From Watersipora subatra (Eukaryota; Bryozoa; Gymnolaemata; Cheilostomatida; Watersiporidae), in the NCBI RefSeq assembly GCF_963576615.1, contig NC_088708.1, positions 25,303,191 to 25,367,190 of the forward strand: a stretch of DNA of 64,000 bases. Direction: 5' to 3'. Of the stretch, positions 10,640 to 24,000 are shown piece after piece. The notes under the pieces were generated by a model. It was given only the letters and a program-made list of their open reading frames with translations, searched no databases and was not told where the DNA came from. The position numbers and the translations under genes were made by a program. Every line of letters starts with the position of its first letter. The first letter of the stretch is position 1.

Positions 10640-10782
10640 GAGCCTGAGAGGGGGAGAGAAAGGGGGGGAGAGAGAGGGGAATAGAGAGAGGGGGAAAAGA
10701 AAGCGAGGGGGAAATGAGCGAGACGAAGAGAAAGAGAGAGGAGGAGAGAAAGGGGGAGAGAGAAAGGGGGGAGAGAGAGGGG

Positions 10783-10814
<32 letters not shown>

Positions 10815-10845
10815 AGAGAGGGGAGAGAGAGGGAGAGACAAGAAC
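10640..10845. repeat. Purine-rich (GA)n / GGGAGA low-complexity tract
   Basis: About 200 bp made almost only of G and A on the plus strand, in GA, GGGAGA and GGGGGAGA runs. Such polypurine-polypyrimidine tracts can form triplex structures and often change length. It directly follows the second 24-bp array. Confidence 0.9.
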
Positions 10846-10849
10846 AATT

Positions 10850-12730
10850 CACAACACGCTTACTCCAAAAGTTAAATTATTCATAATTTTGAGTGAAAGT
10901 TTGACAAACAAATTTTCAGCTGACGCCACCGGAAGTCACGAGTCATTTCGAGATGCACAAAAGCAGGGATGTTAAGTTTGTACATATTATTGCAAGCCAA
11001 ATCTAACGCAACAGCAGCTTCCATTGTAACAATTTTCATATCAAAAACCGATTTAATAAATATTGATCGCTTTTTGATTCTTACTCCCACAAAAACTAGT
11101 CATTGCGCAGCAAATGTCTCTTTCCAATTGAGACATCTATAATTTGGTTTATGGGTTTACTGTTTACAACAGAAGCGCGTCAATCAAACCTAATATTAAA
11201 ACCGTGCATAACGTAAATGGCACCTCGTTCCAGGTGTATGAGATGTCGAGTAACGCAAATCATCCCAGCAAAACGTATAATATCATATATTAATCTCAAA
11301 AAGTAGCAGTCGTTCTTAAAGAGCTAGAGAGAAACCTACAACAAAAATTGAGAAGATTATTCAGTTATCAATGATAAACCCGTTTAACCTCTAGTTTAGC
11401 GTACAGTTTAGTTCAACAAGCTATATACAGTTTACAACGCAGAAATTCATGTAACGAGATAACTAGTGTTGTTTAAAAAGTAATTTGTGAAGGAAGCGAA
11501 TGAGTCAACCAGAAAATAGCCCTTGTGCACGAACTTTTTAGTTTTTAAGCAATAGAAGCATCGTCTTTAATATTTCAACCGAGATGTCTTGATAACTTGA
11601 TGCCATGATAACTTCCATGATACTCCACAACAACGCCGTAAACAACCATTTATGGTGGATTTACAGTGCCTCGCGTTTGATGTTCTCAAACCGAGTTGTT
11701 GAACTCGGGTTGCAGTTCAAAGAACTCGGGCTGGGTTTTTGATAAGCTCGAGTTGCGTTTACAACTCGAGTTTGTAAAAATAATGTGCAATATATTGGTA
11801 TTACGGTAGCATACCCGTAGATTTGATTATGTTAACAATGATACACTCATTGAACTTTGAACCCCTAGAATGGCAGTCACGTGACTTTTACATTGATAGT
11901 GATACGTAATGCATGCGCCATATTGGAGAGTTAATCGCGTACTAGTTCCGTTTGTAAACAAACAGTGAAAAGAATGAGAGAAACATACATGTTGAATAGT
12001 TATTTTCCAGCTGGGTATTAACAAAAACTCTTCCTACACAAGGTTTAGAGTGCCCTGATAGAAGAAAACCTATTTATAACATATGGACTGGGATATAATA
12101 AGTAGATGTAAAATAGATTTTCGTGGACCATATTAGTCATACAAACTGTTGTATTAAAGTTGCATAAACCCAGCAAATGATATATTCACGCAAATAACAA
12201 CTGTTCCATTATATTAAAAATTATATTACATATGCATAAACCATAATGGAGAAACTTAGCACACGAAGTATTTCGATAAAAACAACACATGCTGCCAAAA
12301 CAGAAACCGTTTTCAAGATTTAAGCAATAATAGCTTATGACTGTATGATATGTATAATACAGTATCTGTAAAAGATGGAATAAACTACTGCAACAACTAA
12401 ACGGAAATTAAAAACAGTTGTAATAGAGGATAATCAAAATAATGCAAACAAGGAAATGCAGGCATTAGTGTAATCAGATGATTAAGCTTATACATACACG
12501 TTACAGAAAATGTGTAAAAGGAGATTTGTATACTACTGAATATTGAGCCAAGGTGCATCAGAGTTTCTTAGAACTAAATCAGATTAGAAAAACAGCACAA
12601 CAACAGCTACTGATGAATATTTCAGTGATTACATTGTTACTGGCCTTTAAAAAGTACTCCTTTAGTATTTTATGCCACAAAAATGCACCTTGCAGTTTGA
12701 ATGTAGGATTTTAGCATAATGATGCTGCCG
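10850..12730. other. No gene recognised
   Basis: AT-rich sequence without a convincing coding segment on either strand. The only structure noticed is a cluster of ACTCG(A/G)G motifs at 11690-11770. Confidence 0.6.
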
Positions 12731-12734
12731 GAAA

Positions 12735-14639
12735 TCATAAAACGACTGAAAAAGGTTTTTCATCAATGATGCAGTGGTTGGATATGCCATCTGCCTTGTC
12801 CGTAAGGTGTTTCCCAAGGCATAGCACATCACTAGATCCTACACTACTGATAACATACACCACACAATGGAGTGGATCTGGCTTTGCATTAATACGAAAG
12901 TATCGATCTGCAACTAGCAGGATCCAGATGACACCATCTGATGGACGCACCAATCCTCCATTGTTTTGCAGCTCGAGTAAAGTATAGAAATGTCGGTACT
13001 GGATACTTGACTTAGTGGTAGCCTGCGACTGACGGCCAATGTCACGACAGCACTTTAGTTAGCTTTTGCACAATGTAGCCAGCTATATAAACTAGACTGT
13101 TACCTATAACAGAAATTTGACATCTGAAATCATTGTGAGCTTCACAAACTGATCAACTTCTGGAGTAGCCTGTATGATGAGAATCTCGTTTTGAGCAGTA
13201 ACATTACCTGTCTTACCAGCATTTGATTTTGCACCACATTTGCTGATAAGTTTACGAAAGGTAGCCTTAAACTGAGTAACAGTAGGATTATTGTTCCAAC
13301 CACTTGAACAAAAGCATAAATTATAACAATCACATAAAATCAACAAAAACGAATGTCTTAATCACATAAATATAGTACCCTTAAGATACAACAATACAAC
13401 TAATAAAATGAGCGAGAATAAAACGGGTCAAAAACTTCCATATCGCTATGTAAAATGAAAATGTGGCAATTGTTACTGGAAGTCATTCACACACATCTTA
13501 GGCATAAAGCTTAATGGAAATTTCTTAATTAAGCATGACTCAAAAATGCATTGCATCCATGAGATTATTTCAATAGAAATGACAACAAACAAATTGCAGA
13601 AATACTGCAAAGATGTACTAACCATTGCCACAGATGCATTACTAGAGAAATTTACATCAACATCTTCTGCTAAGCTGCAGACATATTTATAAGCACTTGC
13701 TGTGGCAGCTGTCACTGATTTGCGTGCTGTATGAAGTTTCTGAATTTTTTTTACATATATCTACTTTAAGTTGAACAACCTTGCATCACTCTGCTTGACA
13801 ATATTGTTTTGAATTCAATCATTGAAAAGTTCCATTCAACATTGAAAAATATTACCTTTAAATGACTTCAGTCGTACAATTTAACCTGTTCTGTCAAAAC
13901 ATGGATCATTGAAATGTTCGTTGCAGATAAGTGCCCAAGGATCAAGCTTATTCACTCTTTTGCGGTTGCGATACTATTGTAAATAATGAGAGTTCTCAGT
14001 TGCTTAGTTTAGAAATCTAAAAATTAAAATGAAACTGTAGTAGTTAGTTAGTAACAGTAGTAATAACAGTAGTATTATTACTCTTATCTCCTTACTGCTA
14101 GCTATATTCAGGTACAACAATAAATAATATTATAGGCACTACAAACATTTTTTTCAAATATAAATATTTGGAAATAACCTAATGGTTTGTAGTTCCAAAA
14201 TATTAATATAATAAAAAATTCCAAATTTAAATAATAAAAAACCTTCGTTCTGAAGGAAGAAAAATTTCACTCACTAGCTTATAAATTTATCTAATCACCG
14301 ACAACATACAGCCAAACTCGTACACCCAGTAATGACACTGATCGACTCTCACTCACCCAGTGACTAGTGTAGTAAAACTAACTAGTGGCAGAACTAACTA
14401 GTAGTAGCACAACTAGTAGTAGTCGTAGACTTTATCAATAGTAATAGAACTAGTAGTAGAAGTGACTCACTTGTGAAATGTCATGCCCTTTCCTTTGAAA
14501 GTCCATTTCTGCGGTTTTTGCAGTTCATGGAATAGCAATAGCACTGTGCACCTACACCCTTCTCTCTCTTACACAAATTATTAATAGTAATCTCAGTAGT
14601 CTGTTCCTTTGATTTAGCGGTGTATTCGTGATCTTCCAT
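12735..14639 (-). pseudogene. THAP-domain / P-element-like transposase gene, broken
   Basis: Read on the minus strand. An exon at 14639-14471 starts with ATG and carries CYSMNCKNRRN, the first half of a THAP zinc finger. A one-base shift then gives TFKGKGMTFHK just before a GTGAGT donor. An exon at 13973-13886 has DPWALICNEHFNDPCF, the W...C-x-x-HF...CF half of the THAP domain. Further coding pieces lie at 13739-13623 (RKSVTAATASAYKYV) and about 13310-13134 (NNNPTVTQFKATFRKLI, like the N-P-T-x-x-QF-x-x-AFR-x-L block of P-element and THAP9 transposases). Bases 12970-12735 read NNGGLVRPSDGVIWILLVAD, like a C-terminal P-element block. The in-frame stop in the first exon and the missing middle of the protein argue against a working gene. 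Confidence 0.6.
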
Positions 14640-14990
14640 AGCTGTTAAATCTGAAATTAGATTTCTTTCTTACATTGAACACAATGAAATTAACTCAAAC
14701 GCTAACTGAACATGGCGTCGGCCGGATTTTCGTACTCACGAATGACCTTTGCTAGTCCAGAGGTTTTGAGTTCAATGGGTACATTAACAGGCACCCGTTA
14801 GCTAATAGAAATTAAACTATGTATATACTGTAAAACTAAAACTTATTGCTTTTACCAGGAACTCGAGGTTACAACGCACTAGTTATAAACCAATAATGAA
14901 GAACTCGGCTTCTGCAGACCAGGAAAATCTGCTCGAAAGCAAGTTGATAAACCGGAGTTACTATTGCCGAGTTGGCAATGATCCAACTCA

Positions 14991-15054
14991 CTCTAAACAA
15001 TGATATACAGCCCCATTACATACAGTGGTGGCTGTATATCATTGCTCTAAACAA
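14991..15054. repeat. Foldback insertion: 15-bp inverted repeat inside a 10-bp direct repeat
   Basis: CAATGATATACAGCC (14998-15012) and its exact reverse complement (15030-15044) flank a 17-nt loop. The hairpin sits between two copies of CTCTAAACAA (14991-15000 and 15045-15054). The layout looks like a very small foldback element with a target duplication. Confidence 0.7.
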
Positions 15055-15134
15055 CTCAATTGTTCTCATCATTTTTTTTAATGATTTTCTAATGATTTTA
15101 CCATCTGACTGTTCTTGATTGTAGTCAAAAGTGT

Positions 15135-15320
15135 GGGTTGCACCTAACGCTTCCTGTGATACAACCTACTGAACGCAACCAAAGAATATTGAAACCAACT
15201 CATTCTCTTCTAAAGCCAACAGATTGCGTTGTACGTAACGCTTTCTCAAGTACAAGCTGCTGGACCCGATTGGAGGAAGCTGAAACCAGCTCATCATCCT
15301 CTACTAAAATTAAAAAAGTG
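15135..15320. repeat. Old tandem duplication of about 94 bp
   Basis: The segment starting GTTGCACCTAACGCTTCCTG aligns with the next one starting GTTGTACGTAACGCTTTCTC. Both continue with GAAACCA(A/G)CTCAT. They have diverged strongly. Overlapping open frames here have no recognisable domain, so no gene is called. Confidence 0.5.
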
Positions 15321-15479
15321 TGCTTTATCCAGTTCCACTTCAGATATAACTTGCTCAAACCAACAAGAGAAAGCTCAACTTTTTGCTAGATTAAGGTTTC
15401 TAGCTGAATCTGCTAGCTACTACTGTACTGTTATTCGCTTTATAATATTCAAGAAATCGTCAAGCTTGCTCAGAAAATA

Positions 15480-18080
15480 GCTTAATTAGTCATACTTACT
15501 TAAAGTGCATATGTTTTTGTGAAAACAAAACATCAGCTAAACTAGCATAAAAACTTTCGCAGTTTTCATCCCACGTGAATAAGAGAAATGAAGCTTAGAA
15601 ACAATCATTTGAATCATTCTGCTAATCGTCAACTATGTAAGAAATTCTCATTGAAAAAATTATTAAAAATTCTTACATAATGGTTAACTTGAGTTATACA
15701 ACAAATAAGCACCATTAACAAACTCATAAAACTACATATGCTTAACACAACACTTTATGATAGCCATAAAACAGGTTTACAGTATTATAGGTAATAAGCA
15801 AAAGGTATGCATGATTTTTCTAAGTGTGAACGGGCACAAAATATATTACATGAATTACTAACTATTGGAACAAACACCTCGATATTCTGGCGTACAAGAT
15901 ATTAATTAGATTTTAACACCACGGTAATATGAAGAAATAATTTAAATAGCTCGTCAGAGATGTGGTTGGCGTAAAACTAAAATATCTCTATTTCTTCATC
16001 TTATCTTCTTTTAAGTCAACTTCAGTTCAGACGACTCTTTGATGTAGAAGCCAGTTTGCTAGGGCCACACATTTCATAGAGTTTATCCTGTAAGTTGTCT
16101 CTATGTGTTTCTGATTTTACAGCAAGACCCTTCTCCCCATTGAACTACTATATCGAGGAATAAAAAGTTTAACAATTGTTCTGTGACTGCTGTCTAGCCA
16201 GTCAACCAAACACTAAGTTAACACCAGTTAGAAAAATTTGTTGAGAATATGAAGCTGATTAAACATGTCAAAAGAAATTTGCTTTTATTATGATTTGCCA
16301 TTAGAGAACACAAATAAGCCACATTAATAACACAGTCGATGTCACAAATACTCAAGATTTACTGCTGTTGTACCTCACGTCACTAGGTACATAACTTGAC
16401 AATCGTATCCATAGGTCTCAAGTGATGTGGAGTTTAACTCTATGAATAGCCTGTAAACTGACCAATCTGAGAATCCCACAATAATTAATGCATCTAACTC
16501 ATAAAATAGATAGATTAATCTGAAATCTGTTTTTTATGTTTGGGATAGACAAATAGACAAAATCTTTTATAAAAGAGGTCTACCACAGCTTTGACATATA
16601 TGATAGTCTAGGGCAGAACTTTCGATTCTCATAAATTAACCTGCACTACATGAAATCTTATTTAAGGCTAATGTCAAGTTTCTTATGAATTTTTTATTGC
16701 TATAGTGATTAGCAAAGTTTTTATTAGGAGACAATCCCAATCTTTCCTCTCTGAATAAATGATAATAATGGCATTGCTGTCATTGCCAGAATGATTTATA
16801 TGTGTTCCTAAACACAAATTGTGTTGGTTTCATGGAGGCAGCAGTTATTGCACGTAAAGCAATAGTCAGCGCTATTATCACACAATATATTCTATAGCTT
16901 CACACAATACTACTCTGTCATACGGCTCTCTTTTGTAAAACTAAAAATTCTCAAATTCATTAGCCATTCATGTATAAGAATAGAAGGCTTGTTTGACCAG
17001 TTGTGAAATTGTCCTTTCACTTTGCTAATTACAGCTGTACGCTGATTCAAAGCACCAACACAATTCAAATCTATTTAAGTTGGATATGAATAGAGAAGTG
17101 TTTTACAGTTTCGTTAACAAACTCATTTAAGTGTAATTAGAAAGCATTGTCAGTGGTCAGAAGGTGTTGGCAGCTGGTGTATACACGCTGGAGACCTTAC
17201 ATCTTTGCGCTTTCCGTTGTCCGGAGTGACCGACTAATAACTGATGGTAAGTTTTCTACACACCTACTTGTTGTCACTTGTCAACAAGCGCCTCGGTGAT
17301 TGTATCATCATCTTCAAATTTAAATTAATTGTCTTGCAGCATAGGAGATGTTTAATTATACTTCATGGTGATACAGTCAACACCCGTTATAGTCTAGCTT
17401 CATGTGTATATATACCAAGCCTTGGACAAACTTGCTTTCTGTATCGACATGTGACTGAAGATATGGTCGTCTTAACAGTCCTCAATCTACAAAATTATAA
17501 AACACAGATCTTTTAATGTTGATTGTCGTCGCACTGAAGAAATGATATAAGTGATAACTAAAGAATTTCCTAAAATATTGCTTTGTATGGGTCTCGATCT
17601 CGTATCTCAATAGTTTATCATAAATAGGTGGGTGTATGTAAATGTCAGCAAGCAGTACCTGTAAAGCCTACACATTTTGCTATTATTTTGGATAGGTAGT
17701 CTTTGTCGATATCATCTCAACAAATGAGTGCTAGCATGAAAAGTTAACTACCAGCTTATAGCAAAAGATGTCAACGAGTCTTTTTTAATGAAGTTTAGAA
17801 TTAAAATGTTTCACCTCTCATGTAATAGACTGTAAATTACAGCAGAAGCTTTACTACTGAACATTTTAATAGAGAATCAGAAATAAAGTACTATTTAATC
17901 TAACATTCACTGTTTGTTTGTGATCTGCATCCATCTTCTTTTGACCTATATGTCGCACTAGATTGAATATAACATAAATAATGATTTTCCGGGTTTAAAC
18001 TTTATATTTGGTAAACGAATATGAAAGATAAATTTTGTATGTACGCTAGCCAAAGAGCATTGTGGAGTGAGACGGGAATC
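15480..18080. other. No gene recognised; possible 5' untranslated exon near 17150-17246
   Basis: AT-rich sequence with no convincing coding exon. The stretch 17150-17246 is less AT-rich and ends in a good GTAAGT-type donor (GATG|GTAAG). It could be a non-coding first exon of the gene whose coding part starts at 18081, but no acceptor pairing can be proved. Confidence 0.4.
17535..17870. repeat. Dispersed repeat, copy 1 of a pair
   Basis: About 330 bp with shared blocks (TTGCTTTGTATGG, ATCATAAATAG(G/C)TGGGTGTATG, AAATGAGTGCTAG, CACCTCTCATGTAATA) in the same order as at 21058-21400. No terminal repeats or coding sequence were seen. It may be an old MITE or SINE. Confidence 0.7.
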
Positions 18081-21000
18081 ATGGCAGAGCCTAGAGGAAT
18101 GATCTCAACAACCAAGCAGCCTATTGGCTGGCCAACTCATAGATACCAGCACTGCCTCAAGTCAGTTTTGCCCTCCAGATGTAAGCTCAACTTATTATTC
18201 GGGTCAACTGTTGTATCAGATTATCTGATAACATCTCAAGTGTAAAATGATGGCAGGATAAGTAGTAGGAATCCATCATATTATAATGTTACCATTTATT
18301 TTACAATTTGCTTTGAGTAGATATGAAACAATTAGGTAAATTACAAAAATGCTTTTGTTTGGATGCATTTTGTCTCACAAATTCATATTTTTATTAAACT
18401 ATATTTTTATTATAGTATAATACTATTTATTATTATCCAAATCACATTTGGTGATTTGGAGAAGACACTTGTATACTCAAATTTCTTGAGAGAATCACAA
18501 TACATGTTGGCATGCAGTTCACCAGCCTATAAGAGCAATTAGTAAAGTGTAGCAGTGTTAACTTTTTTAATTGACCAATAGATGCTTAGGTATATGAAGT
18601 TGCTTATTAGTAACAGATTACTAAAATTACTTAGTAACAAACTACTAAGAAGTCAAAAAACTGGTAAGTGGAACTGGTCATAAAACACTTCTAATAAATA
18701 GGAACTACGGTATTTGATCTCATAAAAATACCAATGGTTTGTCATTGGTCAGTTAACTGGGGACATGGTTTGCCATTGGTCAGTTAACTGAAGACAAATA
18801 CCGAGGTAGCTTCAATCCAGCTGATAGATCAAGCAATTTCTTGGTTACACATGCAGTGTTTTGTAACAGGCAATTTTAAATTGTGACATGATTTTAAAAA
18901 TAAGACTAAATAAGCATATTGATTTGATAAAAAATGTTTTTTCTATTTATAAACCACAAAGAACCTAAAATTAAATTAATAGTCAACACTCACCTAAAAC
19001 TTACAAAAACTTTAGTTTTAAAGTAAATTAACACTAGTCTGCTACTCGTCACTACAGCCTGTATATCATCGTGGTAATATGTTGTTATGTCCTAGCTACT
19101 TGGTGCTAATCCCTTGTTATACGCGCAGAAATCTAAGTTCATGGGAAGATAACTATCAATTATGCTTTTACTATTGAGATTTGCAGGCGAAAGTACTGTT
19201 TGCACAGCAGAGTGGTTACTAACAAGGTAACTCTGTGTGACTATCCCGGGTGTAACATGGGTACTTTACAAACTCATACAGTATATTGATTACTATCAAA
19301 TCCAAATTAAGAATTGTCTTTCTTGGTCTGTCCATGAGCATGTTCAAATGCTGCATTCTAGTTTTGCCTACCCAATGCTTCATATAAGCAATACTTTGGA
19401 GGTGTTTAGATCAAAAGTTTAAAAAGCCGTTCATCATAATTTAGTGCATATAAAGAGGTTCTGCATGTTTTGTAATCGATACATACATTTCTCAAAGTTT
19501 GTGTATGCGTGTGTATGCGTGTTCAGCTTTAGCTATTAAAATCTTGAGATAAAGGATTCCTAAAGCAGAAGTTTGATCTCGGTATCTCCCCTTCGTCAGT
19601 CAACTGCTTTACTAACTGAGCCACAGAACTTGATCGATTCACTAGGCAATATATGTCGCTATATGGAAGCAAATAGGCTAGCTCTTTAGGTCATGACGTA
19701 AAGTCATAGCATAGCTCCGTAGAAGCCGTAGCTCTTATTAGTAAGCTTACTCAAATTTTCCATTGGCAATGTGCCAGGCTAATAGCAAGGGGCAAGCAAC
19801 TCTCAATACCTCTCAGTGTTTATAAGCTGATTTTAATAACCGGGCAACGCTGGTAGCACAGCTAATATTTAAACAAGTTTAACAAAAATAAAATAAAAAT
19901 CAAATACATTGCTGACTTTGGAATCATTACTAATATAATATTGTTCAAAATGACAAACAGAGATACCTACGTTACAGACTCAAAGACCTTGACAATGTGC
20001 ACAAATGAGTTCAATAATATTGCAACCATAATGATATTGGTACAGCAATTTGTTTTCGCGTTCAACATACATGTAAAGCTATCTTCAACAAAGTTCCACA
20101 AAACATGTCCATCATACACATTTGATTTTTTAGTTACCACAATTACATGTTATAATTTACAGTTGTTTTATGTTAGCTTCAGGAACAAACATGAAGTTGC
20201 ACCAGAATGTGCCACGAGAACTACTGCCTACGGCTACATATAACAGAATGCCCGGACGATGGAGAGTTGAAACGTTGCCTCCGGTGAGACGACAGCAACC
20301 ATCTGAGGAAACACACCAAACCCATTCACAAAATCAAACAGCTAAAACAGGTGTGGAAAGACAAGATATAGACGAGTATCACCGCAGAGACAGCAAGACT
20401 AGGTCTGCTCATTACGATGTCAGACCACCCAGTGCCTATAGCGATTCCATCATACTAAAGCCACCTACATGGAGCACCCCTTGGGTTCGTCGCAACCAAC
20501 TCGACACACCAAAAGTAAGGCTTTCAACTCTTTTAAAGCTGTAGTGTGGTCCTAACTTCACAGACATTATTAACATACCCTATATCAATAATAGAGATTT
20601 GTCTTCTCTTGTCATCTTTAGAACTTTTAGACAATCAAACCTCTCTTCATATGAAATTAAATATTTAATGATTTGCTTCATACAGTACGACTGTCATGTG
20701 CTGAAGTAAATATTCTCTAAGCATGTGCAAAGTTTTGTTAAATTCGTTAGACTGCTGAAAAAATTTACGATTTTCTCAATAAATACTGGAAGTAATCTCA
20801 CAAACGCAATACATCAATCGTAAAAACTGCAAGTAAAAGAGTAAATAATAATCTGTGAAAAGAGGTTTTGGTTGTTATTTTATCTAAGGGACACAAGAAT
20901 GACAATTTAGGTTCAAAGGTAGATCTAGTGGTAGAGATACATAGAACAACTTACTCTAACTTGGACTAGCTGAATGTTTAAATTAACTTAGCTTATATAT

Positions 21001-24000
21001 TTCTAAACAAGAAATTACAAGATATTATATACCGGTATCTTGTAATCTTGATGAAGTGAAGAAATAATAATGAATGTTGATAATGGAGAAATGATATAGG
21101 TGGCAATTAAAGTCCTTCATAAAAGATTGCTTTGTATGGCTGGCTCTCGCACCTCAATAAATCTTATCATAAATAGCTGGGTGTATGTAAATGTAAATGT
21201 CAGCTTGCGGTATCTGTAAAACCTACACAATTTTTGTATTACCTAGGAAAGTATTTACCGATATTACCTCAGGAAATGAGTGCTAGTGCGAAAGGCTTAC
21301 TACCAGCTTGTAGCAAGAGATGTCAATGAAATGCTTTATAAAAGTTAGAATTATGATGTTCCACCTCTCATGTAATAAATCTCTAACAGATTTATGTACA
21401 GTTTATGCTTGAGCCTGCAATGAAGCTTTGAAGTTTAAATGTTGCGCTGCTGTATGCTGGAAATTACTTGAAGTATATCATTAAATATTAGTTCAAATGT
21501 TACACCATGTCTTGAAAAATTTAAATATTGTGCTGATAAAATGTAAAGCTTTGACTGTGTTTTGATTGGGAACTTGCCTAAGTGCTAGCTTTGGCTCAAC
21601 TCAGGGAGGGCCTACCACAGAATGTACACTGCTAGTTGTTAAATTGAAAATAAGAAAATTACCTTTCTTTCATTTTAGTCATCATTAAAAGAAGGAGAGG
21701 CCTATTATATCTACTTTACAGTAGTTTGTCAAACTTATGCTAACTCTTGTTTGAACTAATTAAGCATTCAGTTGAAGGCGAGCAGGTTATGAAATTAAGA
21801 GTTGCCTTACTCTTTGTTGTAACTTGAAATAAGAACAGATATATTTTTGATATGTTGCCATAGTTTAGTGAATTCACATGAATGCTTACTTAAACCAATA
21901 TTCTAACAATTTTTTGTGAGAGAGATTCTGGCATGACACAATTTGGGCTCGTTACAATAAAGTGAGAAAAGGTAGAGACCAGACAGTGCCGCTACAGAGT
22001 ACATGGTATGGTAATTATTGCTGTAGCTAAAAGCTCTCCTAAGAGAAAACACTTACCAACCAGGAAACTTCAGCACGCTCAACAAGTGCTCAAGAGAGAA
22101 GGTGGAAGATATGGTCAACAGGCTGAGTTATGATCCATATGAGAGGAGAGAGCAGCTGATTCTTGACAGCAATCCTGAAGGTGCTTGTTTTATATTTTAG
22201 TATATAATTCAAATACACCCAACTGTATAGCAAACACTTATTACAGACCCTACTAAATTGCTTTGACCGAGATCTTGTAAAAGATCAAAGCCAAAAAATG
22301 GTGGAGGTGTTTAACAATTTTCCTTCATCAATAAATCTCAAAGTTTGTGTGTACTTTGGTTTGTCCAGCTATAGTTATTAAAGTCTTGCAATTGAAAGCT
22401 CACATCCTGCTGGATTTAATCTTGGAACCTCCGATTCGCCAGGCAAAAATCTTACCAATTAAGCTATGCAAAAATGATGGATTCATTGGGCGATATGAGT
22501 GATTATCTAGGTCAGAGGTCTGCAATCTTTTCCACTCAAAGAGCCATTTGGATCCGTTTCCAACAGGAAAGAACGCAGTGGGAGCCACAAACCCCTTTGA
22601 TAATTTAAATTTTAAAAAAAACTATTACATGTAATGTTTTTGTTTACCTTTTAATGCTTTCATACCATGTTTACATTATAAAAGGAGAAGGTGTGGCATG
22701 TATAATAATATAACTGTTGAGAAAACAAAACTTTTGCAAAGAACAATAAAACAGCTAATAATAACTTGAACGTAACGTGAAATGTTATGTTGTTTTCAAA
22801 GTTATTTTTAAGAAAAATTGCAGCTTCGTGTTTAATTCTGTCTTTTTAACAAAATGTTTGAAAAAGTTGACAATAAGACTTTAGTTTGCAAATTTCTCAT
22901 CACATATTAAGCAAACTGGTGAACCAGTCTCAGCAGTGAATGCAAACGAATCATCGTAAGATGATTCGTTTGATTAAATGAATCGTAAGATTAAATGTTT
23001 TATTTTCTTCTGTCACTTTTCATATTAATCACCATAGTTTGCCTACCTGGGGTAAAAAAATTCAAGGAGTGTCATGCCGGCTAGTATGATTTTGGCAGTC
23101 TTATTGGCGCATAATGACGCATAGCAAGCAACAATGTTTGATTTATCACCATAATTACAATTTTTTAAATTATGTTACACAATCTAGTGATAAAACATCT
23201 ATGTTTTTATGCATTACTTGGCATAATTATGGTAAATAAGACAAAAAACCAAAGTCAGAGGGAGCCGCATGGAGGGGGTGAAAGAGTCGCATGCGGCTCC
23301 GGAGCCGCAGGTTGCTGACCCCTGATCTAGGTTAAAGTATGCATAGCATTACGTTATGACATAACGTCACTAAAGCTTGCTCTCATGGCTCTTATTAGTA
23401 AGTAACATTAGCCATTGGCCAGGGAAGGCTCAGGCAAATGGCAGGCAGCTACATTACCTGCAACTGTTTATAAGCTGTTTTCAAAACCCGTGCAACACTG
23501 GGCATTCCGCCAGTATGCAAATAAAAACAACTACAAATGTATTTTTTGCCTACAGGATTTCTAGAAAGTTTGTCGCTCTTGGTATGAGCACAGCCAGTCT
23601 CACCAGATTCATTACCATCAGACACGCAAATATAATTACTCCTTCGTGAAATAAGTGCATATGACAGTGTGCGATATGTTACTTATATATTATATATCTT
23701 ACATATATAGATATATTTCAACTGTGTCAAACGTAAAAAATGCAATTAATTCAGTTTCATTCAACACCATACATTAGTAAGTTTAGAAGATTTAAAAGTG
23801 CTGAGTTACAATAACTATCTAATTATCAAAATACCTGTAATGAAAAATGATTCAGTGTATTTTCTAGTGTTTTGATACAAGTACTTAATGGAAAGGTCCC
23901 TTCTCGATTACTCAGGTGTTTTATTTAATTATATGTGAGCATTTTTTTATTTAAAGCTTAAGAAAAGCTTTTGAATATCATTAGCAACTGCAGCACTAAA

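Noticed and set aside
10352-10684. 110-aa frame with LALESVYR repeats
   Set aside because: Frame of the 24-bp minisatellite; the first array has stops in the same register.
17150-17246. First exon of the 336-aa protein gene with an ATG just before the donor
   Set aside because: The terminal ATG would not be in a supported frame, and a better coding start exists at 18081. It is kept only as a possible untranslated exon.
20191-20514. Translation start at ATG 20191 for the 336-aa protein gene
   Set aside because: The frame extends upstream to an acceptor at 20176, whose phase fits the ATG-bearing exon at 18081-18180. A shorter isoform is still possible.
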